35,090 bases of DNA from Actinomycetes bacterium (GTDB lineage Bacteria > Actinomycetota > Acidimicrobiia > Acidimicrobiales > Acidimicrobiaceae), in the NCBI GenBank assembly GCA_021784785.1, contig JAJYHJ010000173.1:1-35090 (forward strand). The letters run 5' to 3'. The notes beneath the pieces were generated by a model. The model saw only the letters and a list, made by a program, of their open reading frames with translations, ran no database searches and was not told the DNA's origin. This document shows, one piece after another, positions 7,440 to 16,756 of the stretch (positions are counted from its first letter, which is position 1; the number at the start of each line of letters is the position of its first letter). Both the position numbers and the translations under genes were made by a program.

Positions 7440-7898
7440 ATGGCAGCAGAGGTAGGCGAATTAGCACCTAACTTTTCACTGGGAGGAACCGGTGGGAAGA
7501 CCTATATACTAAGCGATTACTTGGGTTCAACGCTTATTCTCGCGTTTTATCCAGAGGATTTTTCCCCGATTTGTACAACACAGCTGAACGCTTACTCAAG
7601 GTCAGCTTCCGATTTTACACAACTCAACACGACGGTATTGGGAATCTCACCGCAGTCAAGTGAATCTCACGATGCGTTTGCGGAACGCGTAGGAATAACA
7701 ATCCCACTCTTGGCCGATACAGATAAAGGCGTTGGCCAATCTTACGGAGTCCTTGGCCCTCTAGGGTTTTACCGCAGGTCTGTATTTGTGATAGACGGAG
7801 ACGGAGTCATCCGATACGCTCATCGCACGCGAGCCGGGTTAACGTATCGATCATCTGGAGAGTTGTTAGAGGTAGTTAGATCACTCTCGGTTAGTTAG
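7440..7898 (+). CDS. Peroxiredoxin, AhpC/TSA (Bcp-like) family, 1-Cys
   Basis: This thiol peroxidase reduces hydrogen peroxide or organic hydroperoxides. The 152-residue thioredoxin-fold protein has APNFSLGGTGG near the start and the active-site motif YPEDFSPIC with P38, S42 (Ser in place of the commoner Thr) and the peroxidatic C45. The conserved arginine falls in YRRSVFVID (R112/R113). C45 is the only cysteine in the protein, so there is no internal resolving cysteine and reduction must use an external thiol. The gene starts on the base after the yebC stop. An insertion of a peroxidase between yebC and ruvC is not part of the usual actinobacterial order. Confidence 0.9.
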   Translation: MAAEVGELAPNFSLGGTGGKTYILSDYLGSTLILAFYPEDFSPICTTQLNAYSRSASDFTQLNTTVLGISPQSSESHDAFAERVGITIPLLADTDKGVGQSYGVLGPLGFYRRSVFVIDGDGVIRYAHRTRAGLTYRSSGELLEVVRSLSVS

Positions 7899-8059
7899 CG
7901 GGTTATGGTCTTTGCATACTTTAGTTCGTAGTTGCTTGTAATATTGGTTCCGCTATAGAGGATGCCACGGGTTCTTGGACCTGTACAGCATGGCGACTAT
8001 GAGCTTTGGAAGTTGGTGCAGTGCGTAATGGTGCGCTGCGATAGGCTATTTTAGAACAT
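7899..8059 (+). other. Intergenic gap before ruvC
   Basis: A 161-nt gap that probably carries a promoter for ruvCAB. TTGCAT at 7912-7917 and TGTAAT at 7937-7942 resemble -35 and -10 hexamers but are 19 nt apart, so the assignment is weak. No hairpin with a T run is seen after the peroxiredoxin stop. Confidence 0.25.
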
Positions 8060-8557
8060 ATGTATGTACTCGGAGTGGACCCAGGTGTAGCGCGGTGTGG
8101 ATATGCGATTCTTAGCCGTTCCAGTCGCGCCATTGAGGTGCAAGAGGCGGGAGTGATACGCACTCATAAAGATACTCCGCTACCCTCAAGGCTGCTTCAA
8201 ATCTTTGATACGCTGAAAAGTATTATTGCGAGCCAATCTATTGATGTGGTAGTTGTGGAGCGCGTAGTGTTCAAGACAAATGCTAAATCTGCGATGGCTG
8301 TGGGACAGTCTTTGGGAGCGGCGTTTATGGCAGCTCAGAGCGCGTCTCTACCGATTGCCCAGGTTTCTTCAAATGAGATGAAGCTGTCGTTGGTTGGCGA
8401 CGGTGCTGCTGACAAATGGCAGTTGCAAAGTATGGTTCAGAGACTTCTCGGAATGACTCAACCAATAAGTCCGCCAGATGTCGTTGATGCCATAGGTCTG
8501 GCATTTTGTTTCTTGAGTGCTTCTGAACCTGTGAGGCAAAGGTGGAGAGTGTCGTGA
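8060..8557 (+). CDS. ruvC: Holliday junction resolvase RuvC
   Basis: RuvC is the dimeric endonuclease that cuts Holliday junctions symmetrically together with RuvAB. The 165-residue protein carries the four acidic metal ligands: D7 in MYVLGVDPG, E67 in VVVERVVF, and D140 and D143 in SPPDVVDAIG. The length is usual for the family. The ATG gives the canonical N-terminus, though no clear ribosome binding site precedes it. The 3' end overlaps the start of ruvA by four bases. Confidence 0.96.
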   Translation: MYVLGVDPGVARCGYAILSRSSRAIEVQEAGVIRTHKDTPLPSRLLQIFDTLKSIIASQSIDVVVVERVVFKTNAKSAMAVGQSLGAAFMAAQSASLPIAQVSSNEMKLSLVGDGAADKWQLQSMVQRLLGMTQPISPPDVVDAIGLAFCFLSASEPVRQRWRVS

Positions 8558-9120
8558 TCGATCGAGTTTCTGGAAGAGTGGTAGACAACTATGGATCTTC
8601 ACTGGTTATCGATATTGGAGGAATGGGTTACGAGATTATCACAGCTTCATCGGTTTCGTTTGATCTTGGAACACCGGTTGTGATCTATACGAGGATGCTT
8701 GTTCGTGACGAGATACCCGTTCTTTACGGCTTTGAATCTACGGCTGACAGGAAGAGCTTCGATCAACTACGTACAGTTCAAGGGGTAGGTCCGCAGTTGG
8801 CTCTGACGATTTTAGAGAGGCTTGGAGCCAAAGGTGTAATTGAAGCTGTACTTGGAAACGACGGAAAGCGGTTTAAGTCTGTGCCAGGGGTGGGTGAGAG
8901 ATTGGCTTCGCGTTTAGTACTTGAGATGAAGCGGTTTTATGACGCAGATGACTCCATGGAAAAGACTCTCGCATCCCAAGGCAACAAGGGTGAGGTCGGA
9001 GAGGCTCTTTTGGCGTTGGGTTTTTCAATTGGCGAGATCTCTCAAGCTCTCAGCACGCTTCCAGCAGATATTGACTCTGAGAGTGGCCTGCGATTAGCTT
9101 TGAAAGGACTTAGGTCATGA
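8554..9120 (+). CDS. ruvA: Holliday junction branch migration protein RuvA
   Basis: RuvA tetramers bind the four-way junction and load the RuvB motor. I start it at GTG 8554, which overlaps the ruvC stop as GTGA and gives MIDRVSGRVVD, the usual RuvA N-terminus (MI..(V/L).G.V); a GTG 12 nt upstream would add four residues. The 188-residue protein has the OB-fold domain I, two helix-hairpin-helix motifs (GVGPQLALTILERLG and VPGVGERLASRLVLEM) and a C-terminal domain III starting EALLALGFSIGEI that contacts RuvB. The stop overlaps the ruvB ATG (ATGA). Confidence 0.95.
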   Translation: MIDRVSGRVVDNYGSSLVIDIGGMGYEIITASSVSFDLGTPVVIYTRMLVRDEIPVLYGFESTADRKSFDQLRTVQGVGPQLALTILERLGAKGVIEAVLGNDGKRFKSVPGVGERLASRLVLEMKRFYDADDSMEKTLASQGNKGEVGEALLALGFSIGEISQALSTLPADIDSESGLRLALKGLRS

Positions 9121-10196
9121 GCGCCAAAGAAGTTGTGTTCAAAAAGTCCGATAGCGCTTCACAAGGCGAGATGCCTTCTAAACCCAAAGTTGCCTCTTCG
9201 ACTTCCCTGTTAGACATATACGACACCTCTATTGACAATATACTGAGACCGAAGTTTCTTTTGGACTTTGTTGGTCAACCCGAACTCAAAGAGCGCCTGA
9301 ATATAGTTGTGACTGCGGCCAAGATGAGGGGAGAACAGGTCGACCATATCCTCTTCGCGGGGCCACCGGGCCTTGGTAAGACGTCGCTCGCTTCCATTGT
9401 CGCCAACGAGGTAGGTGTCAACTTTCGTGTGACTTCCGGGCCAGCAATTACCCGAGCAGGGGACTTGGCTTCGTTGCTCTCTGACTTATCAGACTCGGAC
9501 GTACTTTTTATAGACGAGATTCATCGGCTTCCTCGCTCCGTTGAGGAACTCCTTTACAGCGCTATGGAGGACTTCAAGGTAGATGTGACACTTGGAAAGG
9601 GGCCCACAAGTCGTACGTTGAGGTTAGACATAGCGCGATTCACACTGATCGGTGCAACCACAAGAACCGGGATGCTTTCTGGACCGCTGCGAGATCGCTT
9701 CGGATTTGTTCATACAATGGAGTACTACAGTGCTAATGAGCTAGCGGAGGTCGTTACCAGGTCGGCTAAGATCCTTGAGATTCAGATCGATCAAGAGGCA
9801 GCGCATGAGATAGCTCTTCGTTCTAGAGGAACACCGCGACTGGCGAATCGACTACTAAAGAGAGTTAGAGATTATGCATCAGTAAATAGTGATGGAAGGC
9901 TCGATCGGAAGACGGCTCGAGAGGGTTTGAATGTCTTTGGAGTTGACGATCTTGGTCTTGATCGCGTTGACCGGGACATTCTACAGACCTTATGTGTAAC
10001 TTTTCAAGGTAGGCCAGCTGGACTGAGTGCGATCGCCTCAGGGATCGGTGAGGAGAAAATGACTATTGAAGATGTTCATGAACCTTTCTTGGTCAAACTT
10101 GGTATGGTGGTAAGGACTCCGAGGGGAAGAATCGCTACACATAGGGCTTTTGATCATCTTGGTATTCCACGATCCGAAAGCGTTGGACTATTCTGA
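9117..10196 (+). CDS. ruvB: Holliday junction branch migration DNA helicase RuvB
   Basis: RuvB is the hexameric AAA+ motor that drives branch migration. The 359-residue protein has Walker A GPPGLGKT (residues 82-89), Walker B LFIDEIHRL (about 130-138), sensor 1 IGATTRTGML, the arginine-finger region GPLRDRFGF, and a C-terminal winged helix with GRIATHRAFDHLG. About 42 residues precede the LRPKFLLDFVGQ segment, roughly twice the usual leader, and they are polar and low-complexity; an internal start is possible but the ATG overlapping the ruvA stop is the natural coupling point. It is the last gene of the ruv unit. Confidence 0.96.
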   Translation: MSAKEVVFKKSDSASQGEMPSKPKVASSTSLLDIYDTSIDNILRPKFLLDFVGQPELKERLNIVVTAAKMRGEQVDHILFAGPPGLGKTSLASIVANEVGVNFRVTSGPAITRAGDLASLLSDLSDSDVLFIDEIHRLPRSVEELLYSAMEDFKVDVTLGKGPTSRTLRLDIARFTLIGATTRTGMLSGPLRDRFGFVHTMEYYSANELAEVVTRSAKILEIQIDQEAAHEIALRSRGTPRLANRLLKRVRDYASVNSDGRLDRKTAREGLNVFGVDDLGLDRVDRDILQTLCVTFQGRPAGLSAIASGIGEEKMTIEDVHEPFLVKLGMVVRTPRGRIATHRAFDHLGIPRSESVGLF

Positions 10197-10433
10197 TGCA
10201 ATTTAGGACCCTTAGATTTTGGACTTTTGATGCCCGACCTTTTCGTCAAGGTTTTTCATTGATATTCCGATAAAGTCACCTAGAAACTCTAAAGGCCAGG
10301 GGCTTTGTGGATATATGTAGCGTTGTGACGACAAGGGTCCGGAATCTTCTAACGAGTGTTGGAAGATTCATTTGCGTTGACATCTATAGTCATAGGTCGA
10401 CCGGCCCTTCGCGTTGGCGAATTGGAGTTATGC

Positions 10434-13400
10434 ATGACTGACAACCCATCGCAGGAACCTGCGACGACCTTGCATACCGGTGTATATCCTGGTGTTGGCG
10501 TATTGGTCAGCGATGCTTCAGGGGTGATATACGATGTGAACACCCATCTCTTGCATCGTTTAGGATATAGTTACTTTGAAGTGGTAGGTGTGAAATCTCT
10601 TCACGAGCTGCTGCCAACCTGCCGATGTAACGGGCGAGTATTCGATCTGGTTAACTCCTGTTTTGACGATACTTCACCAGGAGTTTATCGGCCGATGTCA
10701 GCCAGCGTTGTCTCATCTAACGGTGAAGAACTTGAGTCGACCATTTGGATCTTACCGTACGAAAAGGAGGGGGAACGCACAACCTATCTGCTTTTGGTGG
10801 CTCCGAAGGTGGGTGGAAGAGCGATTCTTGAATTTGTCAACCAAGACGATCAAGGGATCTTAGCTACATTATTGGAGGCTGTCACCTTTGGGGTTCTTTT
10901 GGTTGACGGTCACGGAGGAGTTTTATACTCTAACGTTAGGGCTCTTGAAATTTTAGATATATCTGAAACCCGCCTTGGAACTATGGTTGAAGACTTGTTT
11001 TTCAACCTGTTTGGCGAGGGGTTGGTACCACTAGCCTACACAGACTCACCTATCTACAATTCGATACAAAACATGGTCCCTAGCAATGGATCCTTTGGCA
11101 TATCTACTTCGGCCAAGGTGTTGCGCTGGCTTGCCGTAGAGACGGTTCCAGTAAACCTCGTTGGTGTAGGTCCTGGCATCGTGGTTACTTTGGTGGACGT
11201 TACCACGGAAAGGTCGATCAGAGATAACGAGAGATTGTCGATGAGTCGTCTAGAGGCTCTGATTGAGGACGGGTGGGACCTTGTTATCACGGTTGATCTA
11301 GACAGTACGATTACATGGTCGTCCGCTGCTTGTAGACGATTGCTCGGCTACGAAAAGGATGAGTTGATCGGATCTAATTTCTTAGATTTCATCCATAAAG
11401 AGGATCTTGAAGAGGTTACGAAAGTCGCCGACGTTGTTAGTCGTTCTGTTGGACAACGAGTTTCTTTGACGGTTAGGGTATCACATAAAGATGGCGGTTA
11501 TAGGCATCTAGAGTTTTCGGTTATTAACTGCTATGACGATCCGAGTATTAGGGGGGTTCTTGCTACAGCTCGAGACGTCACCGACAAGATGTTGGCAGAG
11601 GGGCGTTGGAAAGCGGCGGCAGAGACCCTCCATGTCGGTCTGGTGCTGATGAGTCCAGATGGCGTCTGGAGGGAGGTAAATCAAGCTGTAGCTGATATGT
11701 TAGGTATCTCGGCTGAGTTCTTGGTCGGAGCTGACCTGGAAGCGTTTTCCTATCTACACGACAGTGGACTTGGCGCTAAGGAGTTTCTCGCGGTTGTGAA
11801 GAGAGAAAAGGAGCGCACTACGTTCCAAAAGCGCCTAGTTCGATGGGAAGGAACACCCTTTCAAGTAGAGGTTGGATTTGCGGGTATCTTTGACCCTTCA
11901 GGCACGTTGCTTGAGGTAGTAGCGTTTATCGAAGATATAAGCGTTCGGCATAGAGCCCAACAGGAACTGGAGAGGGCCTTTTCAAGGTTTGAGGCTTTGG
12001 TGGAACACTCAAGCGATGTAACGTTGATCGTCGATAAGGTTGGCAGACTTCTATATGCGTCTCCTGGACTAGAAAACGTCTTAGGGTATAGCAATCGTGC
12101 GCGCTTTGGGAAACGGACGGCGGATCTCGTACATCCCGCCGACCGCGAGAGGGTCAAGGAGATATTCGCGGTAATTTTGTCGAAGCAAGGTTGCGTCGAA
12201 TCCTTCGACTGTCGTCTGTTTCACAACGACGGAACCTACAGGTATGTCGAAGTAACTGTCACTAACTTGACCGAGGATCGAGCAGTTAGTGGGATTGTTG
12301 TAAACGTTCGAGACGTCACCGAGAGCGTTGTAATTGCACGAAGACTTGAGTACCAGGCGTCCCATGATCCACTTACTATGCTTCCGAACAGATTGCTGCT
12401 TCTTGATCGATTAAATGTCGCACGAGAGCGGTATCTCCGAGAAGGTTACGAATTTGCGCTTTTGTATCTAGACCTTGATGAGTTTAAACACGTCAATGAT
12501 TCGATGGGTCATACGGTAGGAGACGAACTTTTGATCGAGGTGGCCAGGAGGTTGGTGAGAGCTGTACGGTCAGAAGATACGGTTTCTCGACTTGGCGGAG
12601 ATGAGTTTGTAGTTTTAGCTATGAGTGTCGGTGGAGCCTCAGAGGCAAGGAGTTTAGCGGAGAGGATTCGCGGATATCTGGAGGTTCCTTTTGACATAGG
12701 AGATGTGAAGTTGAGAGTGGGGTGTTCGATAGGGATAACCTTGTCCGAAGGTGCAACCGCCGAAGAGATGATGCAAGAGGCTGATACGGCGCTCTATCGA
12801 GCCAAAGAACGCGGCAGGGGCCGATGGGAGCTTTTTGATCAAGCCATGAGGACGATGTCTCAAAGACGTATGGAGATCGAGCAACTCCTTCGACGGTCTA
12901 TCGAATCGAACAATGTAGTTCTGGTATTTCAACCGATCGTTGACATTAGTTCTATGAAACTGTCATGCACTGAGGCGTTAGTCCGTATACGGGATGAGGG
13001 TATTAATTCATTAGTGGGACCGAGTGAGTTCATAGATATCGCGGAGCGAAGCGGCTTGATAGTCCCGATCGGCAATAGCGTGCTGAAGATGACTGGGAGG
13101 TATGTGAGGGAATGGAACCAAAGTCCAGAGCTTCACAATGACCCTATGACGGTATCGGTCAATCTTTCTCCCCGCCAGTTGTCAGATCCACTCTTAGTGC
13201 CCCTGGTGCGCTCGATTCTATCGGAGAACGCTCTTGATCCAAGCTGGCTCTGCGTTGAGTTGACCGAGTACGCTCTTATCGATGTAGGTTCGTCTATGCA
13301 GAGATCCCTCTTCGACCTAGCTGATCTCGGAATAAAAATTGCGATCGATGATTTTGGTACTGGCTGGTCTTCACTCACGTATCTTCGCAACTTTCCTATC

Positions 13401-13643
13401 TCGACTTTAAAGATAGATAGAAGTTTTGTTGAAGGCCTAGGCAAAGTCCAAAAAGATACCGAGCTAGTCAAGGCAGTGGTTGGACTTGGCCATTCATTGG
13501 ACTTGGAGACTGTGGCAGAAGGCGTGGAGTTCGAAAACCAACTAGCGATTCTAAAAGAGTTAGGGTGTACGAAGGCTCAAGGTTATCTAATCTCAAGGCC
13601 TGTAGATGAGGCTTCGCTTTTTGAGTTCAAACAATCGCACTAA
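10434..13643 (+). CDS. Multi-PAS GGDEF-EAL protein (c-di-GMP turnover)
   Basis: This soluble protein of 1069 residues could make and break cyclic di-GMP. The start is the ATG at 10434, with GGAG six bases upstream; a GTG at 10356 would add 26 residues. About five PAS-type segments come first (for example VGVLVSDASGVIYDVN, FGVLLVDGHGGVLYSN, WDLVITVDLDSTITWSS, HVGLVLMSPDGVWREVN and SDVTLIVDKVGRLLYAS). The GGDEF motif is intact at 721-725, with an RxxD inhibitory site (RSED, 712-715). The EAL domain keeps EAL 847-849, VNLSPRQL, the ELTE glutamate, DDFGTG, LKIDRSF, ETVAEGVE and KAQGY. Both halves therefore look competent. No transmembrane segment is visible, so sensing is probably cytoplasmic, perhaps of redox or a small ligand; the signal is unknown. 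Confidence 0.92.
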   Translation: MTDNPSQEPATTLHTGVYPGVGVLVSDASGVIYDVNTHLLHRLGYSYFEVVGVKSLHELLPTCRCNGRVFDLVNSCFDDTSPGVYRPMSASVVSSNGEELESTIWILPYEKEGERTTYLLLVAPKVGGRAILEFVNQDDQGILATLLEAVTFGVLLVDGHGGVLYSNVRALEILDISETRLGTMVEDLFFNLFGEGLVPLAYTDSPIYNSIQNMVPSNGSFGISTSAKVLRWLAVETVPVNLVGVGPGIVVTLVDVTTERSIRDNERLSMSRLEALIEDGWDLVITVDLDSTITWSSAACRRLLGYEKDELIGSNFLDFIHKEDLEEVTKVADVVSRSVGQRVSLTVRVSHKDGGYRHLEFSVINCYDDPSIRGVLATARDVTDKMLAEGRWKAAAETLHVGLVLMSPDGVWREVNQAVADMLGISAEFLVGADLEAFSYLHDSGLGAKEFLAVVKREKERTTFQKRLVRWEGTPFQVEVGFAGIFDPSGTLLEVVAFIEDISVRHRAQQELERAFSRFEALVEHSSDVTLIVDKVGRLLYASPGLENVLGYSNRARFGKRTADLVHPADRERVKEIFAVILSKQGCVESFDCRLFHNDGTYRYVEVTVTNLTEDRAVSGIVVNVRDVTESVVIARRLEYQASHDPLTMLPNRLLLLDRLNVARERYLREGYEFALLYLDLDEFKHVNDSMGHTVGDELLIEVARRLVRAVRSEDTVSRLGGDEFVVLAMSVGGASEARSLAERIRGYLEVPFDIGDVKLRVGCSIGITLSEGATAEEMMQEADTALYRAKERGRGRWELFDQAMRTMSQRRMEIEQLLRRSIESNNVVLVFQPIVDISSMKLSCTEALVRIRDEGINSLVGPSEFIDIAERSGLIVPIGNSVLKMTGRYVREWNQSPELHNDPMTVSVNLSPRQLSDPLLVPLVRSILSENALDPSWLCVELTEYALIDVGSSMQRSLFDLADLGIKIAIDDFGTGWSSLTYLRNFPISTLKIDRSFVEGLGKVQKDTELVKAVVGLGHSLDLETVAEGVEFENQLAILKELGCTKAQGYLISRPVDEASLFEFKQSH

Positions 13644-13831
13644 ATCCGAGGTCAACTCTCGATATAGGCGCTTTGGGCATGTGTGTGAATCTCAGTCGAT
13701 GAGTGGCGAAATTTGTTCGTCCAACCAAACAATCTCCAACTTATGGGGGAGGAACGGTCGAGACTACTTCGGTGAATGACCTAGTCTAGTTGATGAGAAC
13801 TCTAACTTAAATTGAAAAGGAGCCATCTTTG

Positions 13832-15151
13832 ATGGGATCTACCCCTGAGAGTATGCATGAGCAGTGGTTAAAGCGCCATAAAGCTGTAATGCCGAAGTGG
13901 CTGTCACTGTACTACGATTCACCTATTGAGCTAGTCTCCGGCGATGGTCGGCATGTAGTTGATAGGGACGGTAAGCGCTACCTAGACTTCTTTGGAGGCA
14001 TACTTACCACGATGACTGGGTACAACGTGAAAGAAGTAGTTTCCGCCATTACCGAACAGGCCTCGAATATGGTTCACAGCTCCACTTTGTATCTGATATC
14101 GCCGATGATCGAGTTAGCGGAAGAGATAGCAGCTCTATCAGGGATCGAGAACCCGCGGGTGTTTTTCACAACATCTGGAACTGAGGCGAACGATACTGCT
14201 TTGATGTTAGCGACGGCTTATCGAGGAACAAACCAGATTTTGGCTGTTAGGAATAGCTATCATGGTCGGTCACCATCTGCTCTTTCGGTAACGGGTAATA
14301 TCCACTACCGAGTCAATGCCTATTCTCCATTTCAAGTCTCTTACGTCCTTGGAGGTTCGCGTCTTCGTGGACCGTTGGCTCAGCTGGACGACGAGGAGTA
14401 TATAAGGCGAGGTGTGTTAGACGTCGAGGATGTACTACAGACTCAGACCAACGGTAATGTGGCCGCTTTAATCGCTGAACCGATTCAGGGCGTGGGAGGT
14501 TTCGCGGTTCCCCCTGACGGCTACTTTGGCGAGATTAAAAAGGCGTTGGACTCCTCTGGAGCGTTGTATATCTCTGATGAAGTCCAGACTGGCTGGGGTC
14601 GAACAGGTGAACACTTTTGGGGATACGGTGCACAAGGCGTAAGGCCCGATATGATTACGTTCGCAAAAGGTATAGGCAACGGCCTAGCCTTAGCGGGGGT
14701 AGTGGCAAAGGCCGAGATAATGGACTCTTTGCATGCATCGTCGATCTCAACGTTTGGAGGATCGCCTTTAGCTGCAGCAGGAGGCCTGGCTAATCTTCGC
14801 TATCTTTTGGCGAATAACCTGCAAGATAACGCTTTAAAGATGGGTTCTTTAATAGCAAGAAGGTTACAAGAGGCTCGCTCTGAGATGTCTGCAGTGGCAG
14901 ATATTCGGGGTAAAGGATTGATGATCGGCGTCGAACTTTGTGAACCTGGTACCGTGACGCCTTCTCCTAGACGTGCGAACTTGGTTATGGAGAATGCAAA
15001 AAGTAAAGGCATTCTAGTTGGAAAGGGTGGATTGTCTGGTAACGTTCTTAGAGTTGCGCCCCCACTTTCAATCACTGAAGAAGAGGCGACCTTTGGCGTC
15101 GAGACTCTGGTAGAGGCCTTGAAATTTGGATCAAGTGAGGCATTGTCATGA
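13832..15151 (+). CDS. Class III pyridoxal-phosphate aminotransferase, probably beta-alanine/omega-amino acid type
   Basis: This fold-type I aminotransferase (439 residues from ATG 13832) shows TSGTEANDTAL (phosphate-binding loop), the pyridoxal aspartate D249 in ALYISDEVQTGWGRTG, and the catalytic lysine K279 in ITFAKGIGNG. The family includes AGXT2-like alanine-glyoxylate, 4-aminobutyrate and beta-alanine transaminases. Its translational coupling (ATGA) to a CoA-acylating malonate-semialdehyde dehydrogenase makes beta-alanine or beta-aminoisobutyrate the most likely amino donor, producing malonate or methylmalonate semialdehyde. AGGAG at 13818-13822 is a good ribosome binding site. Substrate is inferred from context only. 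Confidence 0.85.
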   Translation: MGSTPESMHEQWLKRHKAVMPKWLSLYYDSPIELVSGDGRHVVDRDGKRYLDFFGGILTTMTGYNVKEVVSAITEQASNMVHSSTLYLISPMIELAEEIAALSGIENPRVFFTTSGTEANDTALMLATAYRGTNQILAVRNSYHGRSPSALSVTGNIHYRVNAYSPFQVSYVLGGSRLRGPLAQLDDEEYIRRGVLDVEDVLQTQTNGNVAALIAEPIQGVGGFAVPPDGYFGEIKKALDSSGALYISDEVQTGWGRTGEHFWGYGAQGVRPDMITFAKGIGNGLALAGVVAKAEIMDSLHASSISTFGGSPLAAAGGLANLRYLLANNLQDNALKMGSLIARRLQEARSEMSAVADIRGKGLMIGVELCEPGTVTPSPRRANLVMENAKSKGILVGKGGLSGNVLRVAPPLSITEEEATFGVETLVEALKFGSSEALS

Positions 15152-16647
15152 GGCGTCTAACGCACTTTATCGACGGTATGTACCAAGAAGGAACGTCGAC
15201 GCGTGCTGCGAATGTATATAATCCGGCCACCGGCGAGATTGCGAGCACAGTCACTTTAGGAACAAAAGCAGATCTAGATGTAGCCGTTACCTCTGCTGCG
15301 AAGGCCTTTTTGGAGTGGAAAGAGACGTCGCTATCTAAGAGATCACAGGTAATGTTCGCCTTTCGGGATCTGCTAGAGAGACGTGTCAAAGATGTCGCAA
15401 AGCTGATAACCAATGAACATGGTAAGGTGCTTTCTGATGCCGAAGGTGAGGTTAGACGGGGCCTTGAGGTAGTGGAGTTCGCTTGTGGAGTTCCGCATCT
15501 TCTAAAAGGTGACATGTCTGACTCGGTGTCAAGATCGATCGATACTTACTCGATTCGTCAGCCATTAGGTGTGGTAGCTGGTATTACCCCATTTAACTTT
15601 CCTGCGATGGTGCCTATGTGGATGTTTCCAATAGCGATTGCATGCGGGAACACATTCGTACTTAAGCCTTCGGAGAAGGACCCGTCCGCTTCGTTGATGT
15701 TGGCAGAGATGATGATTGATGCGGGTCTTCCTCGGGGTGTTTTAAACGTAGTCCATGGGGACAAAGAGATCGTAGACGGAATTTTGGAGTCGAAAGAGAT
15801 AAAGGCAGTTTCTTTTGTAGGCTCCACCGCCATAGCCAGATATATCTACTCGCAGGCAGCTGCTCATGGTAAGAGGGTTCAAGCGCTCGGTGGAGCTAAG
15901 AATCATATGGTTGTAGCCAAAGATGCAGACTTGAACTTTGCGGCCGATGCTGCCGTAAGTGCTGCATATGGGAGCGCTGGCGAGCGGTGCATGGCAATTT
16001 CGGTCGTTGTGGTAGACGAGGCGGTCGCTGATGATTTTGTTGAGTTAGTTGCTAAAAAGACGAGACAACTTCGAGTTGGCCCCGGAACGCAAGAAAGTTC
16101 AGAGATGGGGCCATTGGTGACCATGGAGCATAGAGATCGGGTCGCGTCCTACATTGAAACTGCTAGCACACAAGGCGCCCGTGTCGTTATAGATGGTCGT
16201 GAGTCTATTGACATGCATACGAAGGGCTTCTTTTTGGGCCCTTCTCTTGTTGATGCGGTATCTATAGATATGAGTGTCTATCGAGATGAGATCTTTGGAC
16301 CAGTTCTTTCGATCGTACGAGTAAAAGGATTTGATGAAGCCGTTGAACTAGTCAATACCAATTCCTACGCCAATGGTGCCGCGCTTTTTACTAGAAGTGG
16401 AGCGCTGGCACGAAAGTTTAAGCGTGAGATAGACGCGGGAATGGTTGGAATCAACGTTCCAATTCCAGTGCCGGTCGCATACTACTCTTTCGGGGGGAAC
16501 AAGGACTCATTGTTTGGTGGAAGTCATATGTATGGAACCGATGGAGTTAGTTTTTTTACTCGCTTAAAAGCGGTTACGGAGCGATGGCCAGAGCCTAACG
16601 TCGGAGATGTTCAAGGTAGGGACCTCAACTTTCCTGGTACCCGTTGA
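15148..16647 (+). CDS. mmsA: CoA-acylating (methyl)malonate-semialdehyde dehydrogenase
   Basis: The enzyme oxidises malonate or methylmalonate semialdehyde with NAD+ and CoA, releasing CO2 and acetyl-CoA or propionyl-CoA. The 499-residue aldehyde dehydrogenase has N149 in TPFNFPAMVPMWMFP, the family-specific QALGGAKNHMVV in place of the ELGGK general-base motif of non-acylating enzymes, and the nucleophile C281 in GSAGERCMAIS. These mark the MmsA/IolA branch. Its ATG overlaps the aminotransferase stop by four bases, so the pair forms an amino-to-acyl-CoA module. Sources could be pyrimidine breakdown, valine or inositol; no other genes of those routes are in the window. Confidence 0.93.
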   Translation: MRRLTHFIDGMYQEGTSTRAANVYNPATGEIASTVTLGTKADLDVAVTSAAKAFLEWKETSLSKRSQVMFAFRDLLERRVKDVAKLITNEHGKVLSDAEGEVRRGLEVVEFACGVPHLLKGDMSDSVSRSIDTYSIRQPLGVVAGITPFNFPAMVPMWMFPIAIACGNTFVLKPSEKDPSASLMLAEMMIDAGLPRGVLNVVHGDKEIVDGILESKEIKAVSFVGSTAIARYIYSQAAAHGKRVQALGGAKNHMVVAKDADLNFAADAAVSAAYGSAGERCMAISVVVVDEAVADDFVELVAKKTRQLRVGPGTQESSEMGPLVTMEHRDRVASYIETASTQGARVVIDGRESIDMHTKGFFLGPSLVDAVSIDMSVYRDEIFGPVLSIVRVKGFDEAVELVNTNSYANGAALFTRSGALARKFKREIDAGMVGINVPIPVPVAYYSFGGNKDSLFGGSHMYGTDGVSFFTRLKAVTERWPEPNVGDVQGRDLNFPGTR

Positions 16648-16756
16648 CAGGTGATATCTCCGCTCTCTAAAGGCTATCGGAAGTGGTGATTTTATAGATA
16701 GTTGTACTTCTTCCGCTGTGGAACTGCATGGGTTACCGGTTAGAGTCTTGGTAAGA

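Noticed and set aside
8060-9120. ruvC-ruvA as part of a TnpB/Cas12-type RuvC system
   Set aside because: The protein is a standard full-length RuvC resolvase with ruvA and ruvB following, so there is no reason to link it to the element end at the window start.
16648-16756. preQ1 riboswitch upstream of queA-tgt
   Set aside because: The leader is short and shows no recognisable preQ1 aptamer hairpin with an A-rich tail; the class is also not expected before these genes in actinobacteria.
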